Of a stretch of DNA of 64,000 nucleotides, positions 35,781-45,021 are shown piece after piece. This stretch comes from Natronococcus amylolyticus DSM 10524 (GTDB taxonomy: Archaea > Halobacteriota > Halobacteria > Halobacteriales > Natrialbaceae): assembly GCF_000337675.1 (NCBI RefSeq), contig NZ_AOIB01000036.1, positions 17,763 to 81,762 of the forward strand. Reading direction: 5' to 3'. The notes under the pieces were generated by a model. The model was not told the origin of the DNA. It made no database searches and was given only the letters and a program-made list of their open reading frames with translations. The position numbers were made by a program, and so were the translations under genes. Positions within the stretch are counted from its first letter, which is position 1. Each line of letters starts with the position of its first letter.

Positions 35781-36515
35781 CTAACCGTGGTGTCGTTCGC
35801 CCTCGAGGCGCTCGAGAACCGTCGCGACGGCGTCCTCGAGGTCTGCCTGCGACTCGTTGTCGACGCGGAGCAGGTCGACCGACGGTTCGTCGGCGACGGC
35901 GTCCGCGAGCGAGCGTTCGATTCGATCCTTCCGTTCGAACGCCTCGCTGACGCCGTGACCGTCGCCAGCGGGACTGACCCGTGTGTCGCCGTCCGCGCGA
36001 CTCGCGAGCCGTTCGCGGACCGTCTCGGGCGCGACGTCGACGACCACGACCACCGATGGACCCGCCCGCGAGAGCGCGTCGACGGCCAGTTCGCACAGCG
36101 GGGTCGTTCGATCCCGTTCGGCGCCGAGTCCGACCGACCAGGCGGCCTGTACCAGCCCCTGGTCGAGCACCTGCAGCTCTCCGGACTTTCGGGACTCGAG
36201 CACGCCGGTCACGTACAGCCAGTTGAACGTCGTCTTCACCAGCGCTCGAGGGGAGGGCTGACCGCTTTCGGCGATCGCTCGAGCGGCCGCGAGCGCTTGT
36301 CGGGGCCGCCGGCACGTTCCGGTGGCGGCGTACCCGCTCTTGGCGAGATACCGTCGCGCGCTCGAGACTCCGTGGGCGAGTTCGTACGTCGGTTCCGAGA
36401 CCGGTCGTCCCGTCGCCGCCAGCCGCTCGGTCAGTCGGCGGGCGATCGTCGACTTTCCCGCTCCGGGAACGCCGAAGAACTCCACCGTCGCCGTGCCGTC
36501 TGCGGACCCCGTCAC
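35781..36515 (-). CDS. P-loop kinase-like NTPase of the glycan locus (type 1)
   Basis: A 244-residue protein with Walker A GVPGAGKS near residues 15-22 and helices like those of adenylate-kinase/sulfate-kinase folds (VVVVVDVAPETVRERLASRADGD). GTG 36515 is chosen, since no ATG lies between the upstream glycosyltransferase stop (36562) and the P-loop. A related protein lies at 45998-46756. Such P-loop proteins occur in archaeal glycan loci, but substrate and product are unknown. Confidence 0.7.
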   Translation of the reverse strand: MTGSADGTATVEFFGVPGAGKSTIARRLTERLAATGRPVSEPTYELAHGVSSARRYLAKSGYAATGTCRRPRQALAAARAIAESGQPSPRALVKTTFNWLYVTGVLESRKSGELQVLDQGLVQAAWSVGLGAERDRTTPLCELAVDALSRAGPSVVVVVDVAPETVRERLASRADGDTRVSPAGDGHGVSEAFERKDRIERSLADAVADEPSVDLLRVDNESQADLEDAVATVLERLEGERHHG

Positions 36516-36561
36516 GGTCGGATCGTCCGACGTTCGGGCAAAAGCGGTTCCGGTTCGATCC

Positions 36562-37659
36562 CTACGACGACTCGAGCAGCTCCCGGTACAGCTTGGCGTA
36601 GGCGTCGGCGGTCCGCTCGAGGGGGAACTCGGTTCGCGCGCGGTCGGACGCCCGCTCGGCGAACTCCCGGCGCAGCTCGTCGTCCCCGAGCAGCCGTCGC
36701 AGGCGGTCGGCGAACGCGGCGGGCTCCGTCGGGGTCGCGTAGGCGCCCGCCTCGCCGACGACCTCGTGCAGGACGGGAACGTCGCTGACGACGACCGGAA
36801 GCCGACAGGCCATCGCTTCGACGAGGGCGACGCAAAAGCCCTCCGACAGCGACGGCTGGACGTAGAGGTCGCTCGCGGCGAGAATCCGGTACACCTCCTC
36901 GCGGTCGACGAAGCCCGTGAACTCGACGCGCGCTCGGACGCCGAGCGAGTCGGCGACCGACTCGAGGTCCTCGCGCAGGGGACCGTCACCGACGATCGTC
37001 AGCCGACTCTCGGGGTAGTCGTCGGCGAGCGACGCGAACGCCCGGAGCAGCGTCGACTGGTTCTTCGTCTCGCTCAGCCGGCCGACCGACGTGATTCGCG
37101 GCCCCTCGCCCTCCCGAGAGTCGCGGGGCTCCTCGAGCACGCGGTCGATCCGATCGACGTCGATCCCGTTGTAGATCACCGAGCACTGCTCGTCGTCCAG
37201 TCCGAGCCGTTCGAACCAGTACAGGGACTCGAGGGTCCGCCTCGAGTTTGCAACGACCCGGTCGGCCCGCGGGAGCGTCGCGGCGTTGACCAGCACTTGC
37301 GGGAGCGAGTAGTGACGCTCGTGGTCGGCGTGTTCGGTGTCGACGATTCGCGTCCCGCGGGGGGCGAGCAGCCGGGCCAGCGAGCCGACGAAGTTGTGGT
37401 GGGTGTGGAGGACGTCGTAGGACCTCGTCCGCAGGACCCAGCGAAGGTGGGCTATTGCGGTCGGATCGAGACGCGAACTCGCGTTCAGCGGCACGAACTC
37501 GACGGCCGACTCCGGCGCCATCGCCGTCTCCTCGACGGCGGCGTCGTAGTAGGAAACGATCGTCACCTCGATCCCGTCGATCGCCGCCAGCGCCTCGCAG
37601 AGTTCGTAGGAGAAGGTCGTCGGCTTGACGTGCGTGAGGACGGCGAGGACGCGAACCAT
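36562..37659 (-). CDS. Glycosyltransferase family 4
   Basis: A 365-residue protein with an N-terminal acceptor domain (LTHVKPTTFSYELCEAL, YDVLHTHHNFVGSLAR) and a C-terminal donor domain (GRLSETKNQSTLL, EGFCVALVEAMAC). The lone YNGIDVDRI segment is typical. It is 46 bases upstream of the P-loop gene and downstream of the GT2 gene, all on the minus strand. Confidence 0.87.
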   Translation of the reverse strand: MVRVLAVLTHVKPTTFSYELCEALAAIDGIEVTIVSYYDAAVEETAMAPESAVEFVPLNASSRLDPTAIAHLRWVLRTRSYDVLHTHHNFVGSLARLLAPRGTRIVDTEHADHERHYSLPQVLVNAATLPRADRVVANSRRTLESLYWFERLGLDDEQCSVIYNGIDVDRIDRVLEEPRDSREGEGPRITSVGRLSETKNQSTLLRAFASLADDYPESRLTIVGDGPLREDLESVADSLGVRARVEFTGFVDREEVYRILAASDLYVQPSLSEGFCVALVEAMACRLPVVVSDVPVLHEVVGEAGAYATPTEPAAFADRLRRLLGDDELRREFAERASDRARTEFPLERTADAYAKLYRELLESS

Positions 37660-37709
37660 TGCTCGAGGGATTTCCGATCGGACGGGTAAAGGCTTCGGTG
37701 CGGACGGCG

Positions 37710-38666
37710 CTACGCGGACCCGGACCGGACGGCTTCCCCGTACTCGAACCCGCTGGAGTCGCGCCTCGAGCGCAGGTACCGCGTCGCGGCGATCGCCGAT
37801 CGAACGACCGCGGGGTGGGTGTAGGAAAGCGCCAGCAGCGCCGCCCTACGTTTCGTCGGCTCCGCGTAGAGGGCGGCCTTGAGGGCGCTACGGGCGCTTC
37901 GGAGTTCGTCGTGATCCAGGTACGCCCGCCCCGCTCGCTCGGCGACCGCCGCCGTCGCCGGCTCCCAGTAGCCACGCTCGCGGATCAGCGACTCGTGTTT
38001 CTCGAGCACGGCTCGGTAGTCGCGGGTCACGGCTTCGGGCGAACTGGACATGCTCTCGTGGGACGTCCGAAAGCAGAGGTGGTCGTCGACGGCGCCGACG
38101 TGCCAGCGCTGGCAGAGGCGAATGTAGAGGTCCCAGTCCTGTTTCGTCGGCAGGTTCTCGTCGAACCCGTCGGCCTCCTCGAGTGCGGCCCGTCGGGCGA
38201 GCACGCGGGAGGGCGAGCCGAGCAGGTTCTTTCGCAGCATAGCGTCGGAGAGGTCGCCGCTGGGTGCGTCACGTTCGACGTGGATAACCTCCCCGTCGGG
38301 GGTTACCGACACGGAGAGGCAGGTGACGAGGCCGACCCGGTCGTCCGATTCGAGGCGTCGGACCTGCCGTTCGATCTTCGTCTCGTGCCACCGGTCGTCG
38401 TCGTCGAGGAAGGCGACGCACTCACCCGAGGCGCGCTCGATCCCCGTGTTCCGCGCCGCGGAGAGCCCCCGGTTCTCCTCGTGTTCGATCCCGACCACCC
38501 GCTCCGGGTACTCGTCGACGACGGCCCCGAGGTAGTCGGTCTCGGAGCCGTCGTCGACAACGATCACCTCGAGATCGTCGTACGTCTGGGCCAGTGCAGT
38601 TTCGACGGCGCCCTCGAGGAAGGCGGGACGTTCGTAGGTCGGGATCACTACACTGACGGTCGCCAT
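37710..38666 (-). CDS. Glycosyltransferase family 2
   Basis: A 318-residue GT-A enzyme. It has VVIPTYERP (7-15), VVDDGSETD (37-44), ARNTGIERASGECVAFLDDDD with a metal-binding acidic cluster at 88-91, and TKQDWDLYIRL further on. The start MATVSVVIP is chosen because the frame upstream reads as non-coding. The C-terminal region lacks membrane helices, so it is probably cytoplasmic and membrane-associated. Confidence 0.88.
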   Translation of the reverse strand: MATVSVVIPTYERPAFLEGAVETALAQTYDDLEVIVVDDGSETDYLGAVVDEYPERVVGIEHEENRGLSAARNTGIERASGECVAFLDDDDRWHETKIERQVRRLESDDRVGLVTCLSVSVTPDGEVIHVERDAPSGDLSDAMLRKNLLGSPSRVLARRAALEEADGFDENLPTKQDWDLYIRLCQRWHVGAVDDHLCFRTSHESMSSSPEAVTRDYRAVLEKHESLIRERGYWEPATAAVAERAGRAYLDHDELRSARSALKAALYAEPTKRRAALLALSYTHPAVVRSAIAATRYLRSRRDSSGFEYGEAVRSGSA

Positions 38667-38817
38667 ACCGGTGAAATTTCCCTCGGCGCCTTCAGCGTGT
38701 CGCTTCCGCGAGAGGTTGCAAGCGTTCGCGAGACGGGGTCGACTGCGACCACCGAGAGCTATACGGCTGGGGTCGCTACTCGAGCCGTAACCGCCGCGTG
38801 CCGACGCGGTCCGACCC

Positions 38818-39489
38818 ATGATCGACAGGAACCTGCTCCGGCTGAAGCTGCGAGACGCCCTCCCGCGATCGATCACGGGGCCGACCGTTCCGCCGTTCGT
38901 GATCTGTCGGGTCGATCCCCGCGAGATCCGGACGTACCTCGAGTACACCGTGTTGCGAAAGTACCGCTCGGCGGGCCGGATCGAGCCCGGGGAGTGGGAC
39001 CTGCAGGCGAAGCCGCTGTCCGAGAGTCCGAAGTACCGGCTGCTTCGGGGGTACTACGAGGGGAGCGTCCGCAAGGGCGACCTCACTCCCGAGCGACTGC
39101 GCGAGGCCGGCTACCCCGAGCGCGAGGCCCGCTCCTACGCAGCGTCCGGGTACGGGGCCTACCTGGACGAGCTGTTCGCGTCGATCCGGGAACGGGGGAT
39201 CGAACTCGAGTACGACACCGCCCAGGCGGAGCGAACCGCCGACCGGTACGATCAGGTAGCTGTCAACGTCGGCCGTGAGGGGGCGCTGATCTTCAACTCC
39301 TGTGGGTTCCACCGGCTGGTGGCGTCACAGCTGGTCGGGCTCGAGGAGATACCGGTCCGGATCAACGCCGTCCACGACCGCTGGTGGCGGGCTCACCGCG
39401 ACACGGCGAACCCGTTCGACGAACACCCGAAGCTAACCTACGTCGGTCGAATCCCGATCCGGTGGCGGGACGTGCTGGCGCGAGCCTGA
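38818..39489 (+). CDS. Hypothetical protein with ParB/sulfiredoxin-like C-terminal segment
   Basis: A 223-residue protein I cannot name. Residues about 130-185 (DQVAVNVGREGALIFNSCGFHRLVASQLVGLEEIPVRI) resemble the ParB/Srx core, in which a D/N-G-x-H-R loop leads into a helix and V-x-V strand. In the glycan locus it may be a nucleotide-dependent enzyme rather than a partition protein. Its strand opposes its neighbours on both sides. Confidence 0.55.
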   Translation: MIDRNLLRLKLRDALPRSITGPTVPPFVICRVDPREIRTYLEYTVLRKYRSAGRIEPGEWDLQAKPLSESPKYRLLRGYYEGSVRKGDLTPERLREAGYPEREARSYAASGYGAYLDELFASIRERGIELEYDTAQAERTADRYDQVAVNVGREGALIFNSCGFHRLVASQLVGLEEIPVRINAVHDRWWRAHRDTANPFDEHPKLTYVGRIPIRWRDVLARA

Positions 39490-39505
39490 CACCTACTCGA
39501 GGCGG

Positions 39506-40969
39506 TCAGAACGGCGCCGCCGAACGGAGCTGCTGGCGCTCGAGCAGGCCGATCGAGACCGTCGCCCCGAGCCAGACGGCCGTCCCGAGGGCGACGACCG
39601 CCGCGAGCGAGACGACGCCGTCGACCATGGGCGAAAGCGGTAGAACGACGAGGGACATGACCGCCGTGACGGCCCCGACCTTGGCACAGCGACGACCGAT
39701 CGCCCGCCAGTCGAGGTCGAGCTCGAGGTGGATGAGGTAGACGTTCACCGTGACGTAGGCCGCGTACGTGCCCGCCGTCGAGATCGCCGCACCGGCGATC
39801 CCGATCGTCGGAATGAGCGCGAGGTTCAACAGGAGGTTCGCGACCGCCGCCGCCCCCTTCGCGTACGCGCGGTGTTTCGCCCGGCCGAGGTAGTCGAGCC
39901 CGCCGCTGGTGACGTAGGAGACCGCCTGCGCGACGAGGTAGATCGTCAGGAGCTGCAGGACGATCGCACCCCCGGCGTACTCGGGGCCGAAGACGAGCGC
40001 GAGCGTCGGCTCGGCGACGATCGCCAGCCCGGCCGCCGCGGGAACGTAGAACACGAGGGTGGCCGTCAGCGCCTCGCCGTAGAGCCGCGAGGCGGTCTCG
40101 AGGTTTCCCCGTTGGAGCTGTTCGCTGTAGCGCGGCGAGATCGCGAAGCCGAGCGAGTTCGCGGGCGACTTGACGAACGTCAGGAGCTGCTTGGCGACGA
40201 CGTAGTAACTGACCGCGAGCGGCGTCAGGAACGCCCCGATGAGGACGACGTCGACGCGCTTGATGATCGTGCTTCCGTTCTCGGTCAGCGTGATCGGGAG
40301 CGCGTACTCGGCGATCCGGCGGCGGAGTCCCGTCTCGAGTTCGCCCCGCTCCGCGCGCGAATAGAGCCGGTAGATAACCGCCGCGAACAGCGCGGCGCCG
40401 AGCAGCGAGCTGACGACGTAGCCGACGAGCGCACCGACCGCGCCGAGACCGGCGAGTACGAGCCCGATCGCGACGATAGGACGGACGACCGCCTCGACGA
40501 GCGTGATGTATGCGGCCCACTCGATCTCCTTGAACCCCTGACAGAGGTTTCGCCCGGAGTTGACGAGCCCGTGGCCCGCGACGTACAGCGCGCCGACCAG
40601 CAACAGCTCCTCGAGCCCGGGTTCGCCTAAAAGCGCCGCGAGCGGTTCGCGGGCGACGATCAGGGCGACGGTTACGGTCCCGAGGGTGACCGCGAGCGCG
40701 AGCGCGACGGTCTCGACGATGTGGGGAATCTGGCCGGCATCGCGCTCCTCGTACTCGGTGAGGTAGCGGGCGGCGGACTTGCCGAGTCCGAGCCGACCGA
40801 TCACCGTCACGATTGCGAAGACGGAGATCGCGAGGTACAACAGCCCGTACTCGTTGGGCTCCAGCAGCCGGGCGAGGACGACGACCAGGAGGCCGCTCGA
40901 GAGGTTCCGGACGACCTGCGAGGCGAAGTCGGCCTTGAGCCCGGACACGATCTTCGCTGCGAGCGCCAT
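39506..40969 (-). CDS. Polysaccharide flippase (Wzx/MATE-type)
   Basis: A 487-residue protein with about fourteen hydrophobic helices. The N-terminal VSGLKADFASQVVRNLSSGLLVVVLARLLEPNEYG region is typical of Wzx/RfbX-like exporters. It moves lipid-linked oligosaccharide units across the membrane. It is 33 bases downstream of the ligase gene on the same strand, so flipping and polymer transfer are likely coupled. Confidence 0.88.
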   Translation of the reverse strand: MALAAKIVSGLKADFASQVVRNLSSGLLVVVLARLLEPNEYGLLYLAISVFAIVTVIGRLGLGKSAARYLTEYEERDAGQIPHIVETVALALAVTLGTVTVALIVAREPLAALLGEPGLEELLLVGALYVAGHGLVNSGRNLCQGFKEIEWAAYITLVEAVVRPIVAIGLVLAGLGAVGALVGYVVSSLLGAALFAAVIYRLYSRAERGELETGLRRRIAEYALPITLTENGSTIIKRVDVVLIGAFLTPLAVSYYVVAKQLLTFVKSPANSLGFAISPRYSEQLQRGNLETASRLYGEALTATLVFYVPAAAGLAIVAEPTLALVFGPEYAGGAIVLQLLTIYLVAQAVSYVTSGGLDYLGRAKHRAYAKGAAAVANLLLNLALIPTIGIAGAAISTAGTYAAYVTVNVYLIHLELDLDWRAIGRRCAKVGAVTAVMSLVVLPLSPMVDGVVSLAAVVALGTAVWLGATVSIGLLERQQLRSAAPF

Positions 40970-41002
40970 CTCGGCGTTCGTTCCGAGCAGGGCGGAATAA
41001 GG

Positions 41003-42211
41003 CTACTGATCGACGCCGCCGGAGTCGGGGGTCTTGCCGAACGTCCGGGAGAGCGGTATCGTCGTCTTCCCAGACGGGTCGACCAGCGCGAACCCGACGA
41101 ACGTCGCGAGCATCAGCGACGGCGTGGACAGCCCGCCGAGCGTGAACGACTCGGTCAGCATCTGCAACGCGAGCAGCGTCAACGCGGCGAGGACGAACCC
41201 GTTCCACGACGGATCGTTCCGCGCCCGCACCTTCTGCAGGACCGAAGCGACCGCCCCGGCGAGTGCGAGGACGTACACGCCGCCCACGAGGTATCCCGCG
41301 TTCAACACGATCGCGACGAACGAGTTGTGGGTCGGGACTCCGGCGTCGAATCCGGCGCCGATGAGGGGGCTCTCGGCGGCCTGCGAGAGGGCGATCCCCC
41401 AGAACACGAGGCGCTCGCTCCCGCCGCGTTCGATCACGAGCGCGAGGTAGGATGCGCCGAGATCGGTCAGGAGAAACGCCGACGCCGAGATCGCGCCGAC
41501 GGCGGCGAACGCGAGCCCGGCTATCGGAGCGCGAACGAACAGCAGGACGGCCGTTCCCGCCCCGAACGACAACAGCGCCATCGTCGCGTCGCTCAGGACG
41601 AGCCCCGTCAGCGTCACGAGCAACGCGGCGCCCCAGGGTCGGCGCCGCGACTCGAGGAGCGCCCACAGCGCGCCGAGGCTCGCGACCGCGGCCGCGAACC
41701 CGAAGGCGTTGGAGTTGCCGTACACCGACGCGACGCGAAGGCCCGGTCGGCCGAGGACGCTGTTGCCCGTCCACGGAAAGTTCGCCGCGGTGACCGTCTC
41801 GAGGCCGAGGAGGCCGATGCCGAGCAGGGTGAGCGCGGTGACGGCGCCGACGAGCCCGCCCACGAACTGCCTCGGGCGTGCGAGGAGCAGCGGGGGGCAG
41901 ACGTACCACAGCGTAATGCAGACCACGGGTGTGAGCAGGATGTAGGGCACGAACGACGTCGATCCCGTGAGGCCAAACTGGACGACCAGCCCGACCCAGT
42001 AGAGGCCGAAGAGCGCGACGACCGGCCACTCGAGCGAGGCGCCGGTCAGCCGGCCGTCCTCGAGTCCGTACAGGGCGCCGAGCGCGAAAATCGACAGCAG
42101 GATACTCCCGGAGATGACGTAGCCGACGGCGGAATCGACGAGCCACGTGGTCGGGGCGAGCCCCGCGACGCTGAGTGCAGCGCCGACGGACGCTGCGGCC
42201 GTCTTCGCCAT
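41003..42211 (-). CDS. O-antigen ligase/polymerase-like membrane protein 1
   Basis: A 402-residue protein with about ten to twelve helices and a large loop near residue 290 with GAGFDAGVPTHNSFV, which matches the conserved H-N-x-x-x loop of WaaL/Wzy ligases. It likely joins or extends surface glycans at the outer face. It is the first of four such genes in this locus. Confidence 0.8.
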   Translation of the reverse strand: MAKTAAASVGAALSVAGLAPTTWLVDSAVGYVISGSILLSIFALGALYGLEDGRLTGASLEWPVVALFGLYWVGLVVQFGLTGSTSFVPYILLTPVVCITLWYVCPPLLLARPRQFVGGLVGAVTALTLLGIGLLGLETVTAANFPWTGNSVLGRPGLRVASVYGNSNAFGFAAAVASLGALWALLESRRRPWGAALLVTLTGLVLSDATMALLSFGAGTAVLLFVRAPIAGLAFAAVGAISASAFLLTDLGASYLALVIERGGSERLVFWGIALSQAAESPLIGAGFDAGVPTHNSFVAIVLNAGYLVGGVYVLALAGAVASVLQKVRARNDPSWNGFVLAALTLLALQMLTESFTLGGLSTPSLMLATFVGFALVDPSGKTTIPLSRTFGKTPDSGGVDQ

Positions 42212-42316
42212 GGCTCAGTAAGGGGAGGCCCGTTTCCTTTACCTTTTCTTCGGAAGCTTACAGCCGCTCGAGTAGAGCTGTAGGGTATACGGCACGGATC
42301 GCTCGGGCCGGTCGGA

Positions 42317-43303
42317 TTACGAGTCCAACACCAGCGGCTCGTACCAGTGCCGGTTCCGACGGTACCAGTCGATGAACCGCGAGACGCCCTCCCGGATCGA
42401 CGTCGACGGCTCGTACCCCAGCAGCTCGCGGGCTTTCGAGACGTCGGCATGAGTGTGTTCGGCATCGCCCGTCCGTCGCTCGGCGTACTCGAGGCCGAGC
42501 GAGGGGTCGATCTCGTCGCGAACCAGCGCCGCCAGCGTCCGGACGTCGATAGTATCGGTGCTCCCGACGTTTACGATCTCGCCATCGGCCGAGTCGTCGG
42601 CCAGCAGCTGCCGGTTGACGCCGACGACGTCGTCGATATACGTGAAATCCCGCGTCTGGGTGCCGTCGCCGTAGACGACCGGGGGCTTCCCGTTCAGACA
42701 GCGCGAGACGAAGTTCGAGATCGCCATGTTGGGACGCATCCGCGGGCCGTAGACGGTGAAGTACCGCAGCGAAACTGTAGGGAGGCCGTACACCTCGTGG
42801 TAGACCCGGGCATACTGTTCGGCGGCCAGCTTCGAGACGCCGTAGGGGCTGACCGGCGTCGTCGGGTGATCCTCGTCGTAAGGGAGGTACTCCGGTTTGC
42901 CGTACACCGAGGAGGAACTCGCGAGGACGACACGCTCGAGGTCGGTCTCGCGGGCCGCATCGAGGACGTCCAGCGTGCCGTCGACGTTGATCGAGTTCGG
43001 CTTGCGCGGATTGTCGACGCTCGTTCGAACGCCCGCCTGGGCCGCCTGGTGGTAGACGACGTCCGCGTCGCCGACCAGTTCGTCGACGAGGGTCGCATCT
43101 CGAACGTCGCCCTCGAGAAGGGCGTAGGCGCCGTCGCTTTCCGCCGCAGCCGCTCGGCCGAGTTCGACCGTTCGTTCCTTGATCCCGGTGTCGTAGTAGG
43201 GATCCAGGTTGTCGAGCACCGTCACGTCGTGTCCCGCTTTCGCGAACGACTCGGCGAGGTGCCCTCCGATGAATCCGGCGCCGCCGGTGACGAGAACGCG
43301 CAT
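42317..43303 (-). CDS. NAD-dependent UDP-sugar epimerase
   Basis: A 328-residue SDR protein with GGAGFIGG (7-14), Y154-x3-K158 (PYGVSK), RYFTVYGPRMRP and GDGTQTRDFTYIDD. It resembles UDP-glucuronate/UDP-glucose 4-epimerases. The first ATG in frame would add 12 residues, but MRVLVTGG is the normal start. Gene lies 105 bases upstream of ligase 1 on the same strand. Confidence 0.88.
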   Translation of the reverse strand: MRVLVTGGAGFIGGHLAESFAKAGHDVTVLDNLDPYYDTGIKERTVELGRAAAAESDGAYALLEGDVRDATLVDELVGDADVVYHQAAQAGVRTSVDNPRKPNSINVDGTLDVLDAARETDLERVVLASSSSVYGKPEYLPYDEDHPTTPVSPYGVSKLAAEQYARVYHEVYGLPTVSLRYFTVYGPRMRPNMAISNFVSRCLNGKPPVVYGDGTQTRDFTYIDDVVGVNRQLLADDSADGEIVNVGSTDTIDVRTLAALVRDEIDPSLGLEYAERRTGDAEHTHADVSKARELLGYEPSTSIREGVSRFIDWYRRNRHWYEPLVLDS

Positions 43304-43500
43304 CGTTCGCCAACAGACCGCCGACTCCCAAAAACACATCGGACTTTTTATGTGTGAGTGCGGATCTGCCGACCGGTTAGCCGGGTACGCCGATTCGTCG
43401 ATCCTCGAGCGGAAGCGACGAGCGAACGGCGCGGTTCGCGGTCCGATGTTTGGCAGCCCCGTGCGGGGAACGAACCGCCGGGATATAGTTACTGGCTCAG

Positions 43501-43510
43501 TTATTTATTC
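43501..43510 (+). promoter_or_regulatory. Candidate TATA box for ligase 2
   Basis: TTATTTATTC lies about 27 bases before the GTG start at 43533, the spacing expected for a leaderless haloarchaeal transcript. Confidence 0.5.
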
Positions 43511-43532
43511 GTCGCCGATAATTACTCGAGAC

Positions 43533-44954
43533 GTGAGTGCTGTCGAACGGGAGCCGGGGACGTTGTTCGCCCAGAGATGGGACCCCCAGCGCCTCGTGAA
43601 CCTGTTCATTTACGGTCTGTTCGGCCTGCATCTGATTCTGGTGATTCTCGCGTACTCGACGGACGCCGTCGCGGCGTGGCAGCTGGCGGCCTTTGCCGTC
43701 CTGCTCGGAACAGTCTGTGGCTGTCGGCTCGTCGCGAACGCCTACCAGGAGTTCGATCAGCTCCAGGCGGGGCTGCTCTCGGTGCTCGGCATCTCCTTCG
43801 TCGTCCTCGGCGTGATCTACCAAAGTTCCTCGCCCGGGTTCGGTCTGGGTCCGAGCCGTCCGCTCGCGATCGCGATCGTGTTCGTTCTCGCCGTCTCCTT
43901 CTTTCTCGTCGTCACCGACGCCAGACGGTACACGGCGGGCCAGTGGGCCGCCGTCGGCTGTTTTGCGGTTCTGACCGGGATCTACCTCGCCCACACGCTC
44001 GCGTACGATCCCTCGAGTTCGCAGTCGCGGTGGCCGCTGTGGGCCGCGGTCGTGATGGGAACGAGCCTCTTCGTCGTCCCGCGGCTCGTTCCAAAACGGA
44101 TCTTCCTCTGGTTTCTCCCCCGGCTGGCGGCGGTCGCCGTGATACTCGGTCTCGGAACGTACGTCGTCGGCGAGTACAGCCTGTGGGCGTTCGAGGTTCG
44201 TCAGTGGTCGGGGACTCCGTCGGTGCCCCTGATCGAAACCGAACGCTCGACGATCCAGTCGTTCTTCCCGAACCCCAACTCCCTCGGGCTGGTCTCGTTC
44301 GCCGGTCTCGTCGCTGCGGTCGTCGAACTCCACCGCTCGGTCGTCGCCCGTCGACCGCTGGGAGCCGCACTCGCGGTTGCGCTCGCCGGCCTCTGTGGGG
44401 CCGGCGTCTTCCTCTCGAACGCCCGGGCGGCGATGCTCGCCTCGGCGATCGTTCTCGTGATCTACGCCGCCTACGTCGCTGGCGGCCGCATCGCCGTCCC
44501 CGTCGCCGCCGTGGCGAGCACCGTCGGTGTCTTCGGACTGCTCGCTGCAATGTACGCGGACGTGGTCGACATCTCCACGTCGGGTCGGTTCGAACTCTGG
44601 ACCGCGAGTCTGCGGGCGATCCGGGACGGCCCCCTCCTGTTCGGCCACGGCAGCGGTCCCGCGAACCTCGTCATCGAACCCTATCTCGAGGGCGAGACGG
44701 CGCCGTTGCCACACAACTCCTACCTCGAGGTGATGATCCAGACCGGCTTCGTCGGTGCCCTCGCCTACGGCGGGCTGATCGCCGGCAGCGTCGCTCGCGG
44801 GCTGGCCGCCTACCGCGACGTCGACGTCGCGATGCTCGCGTTCGTCGTCGGCTGGGCGATCCACCTATTCTTCGAGTCCTACACCCTGTTCGAGTGGTCG
44901 ATCGGCGGCGTGCTGGCGTCGATGGCGATCGGCTACCTGCTCTTTGGCGACTGA
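43533..44954 (+). CDS. O-antigen ligase/polymerase-like membrane protein 2
   Basis: A 473-residue membrane protein starting VSAVEREPGTLFAQRW with about twelve helices. A loop near residue 370 (GHGSGPANLVIEPYLEG...LPHNSYLEVMIQTG) fits the Wzy/WaaL HNSY motif. A GTG start fits the leaderless promoter; the longer open frame upstream reads as non-coding. It is paralogous to the gene at 49587-51029, with identical stretches at both protein and DNA level. Confidence 0.82.
   Translation: MSAVEREPGTLFAQRWDPQRLVNLFIYGLFGLHLILVILAYSTDAVAAWQLAAFAVLLGTVCGCRLVANAYQEFDQLQAGLLSVLGISFVVLGVIYQSSSPGFGLGPSRPLAIAIVFVLAVSFFLVVTDARRYTAGQWAAVGCFAVLTGIYLAHTLAYDPSSSQSRWPLWAAVVMGTSLFVVPRLVPKRIFLWFLPRLAAVAVILGLGTYVVGEYSLWAFEVRQWSGTPSVPLIETERSTIQSFFPNPNSLGLVSFAGLVAAVVELHRSVVARRPLGAALAVALAGLCGAGVFLSNARAAMLASAIVLVIYAAYVAGGRIAVPVAAVASTVGVFGLLAAMYADVVDISTSGRFELWTASLRAIRDGPLLFGHGSGPANLVIEPYLEGETAPLPHNSYLEVMIQTGFVGALAYGGLIAGSVARGLAAYRDVDVAMLAFVVGWAIHLFFESYTLFEWSIGGVLASMAIGYLLFGD
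43903..43950 (+). repeat. 48-base direct repeat, copy A
   Basis: This stretch within ligase 2 (coding VVTDARRYTAGQWA) is identical base for base to 49957-50004 in ligase 3. Both copies are on the same strand, 6,054 bases apart. Confidence 0.85.
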
Positions 44955-45021
44955 AGAGACCGGAGCCGAGCGCGCGGACGATTCCTCGAGCGCATCAGTG
45001 ACCGAACGGTTCCGGAAGCTC

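Noticed and set aside
39438..42146. Long minus-strand frame across the flippase and ligase 1
   Set aside because: Translation is Arg-rich with no hydrophobic pattern, while the real genes in another frame show full transmembrane layouts.
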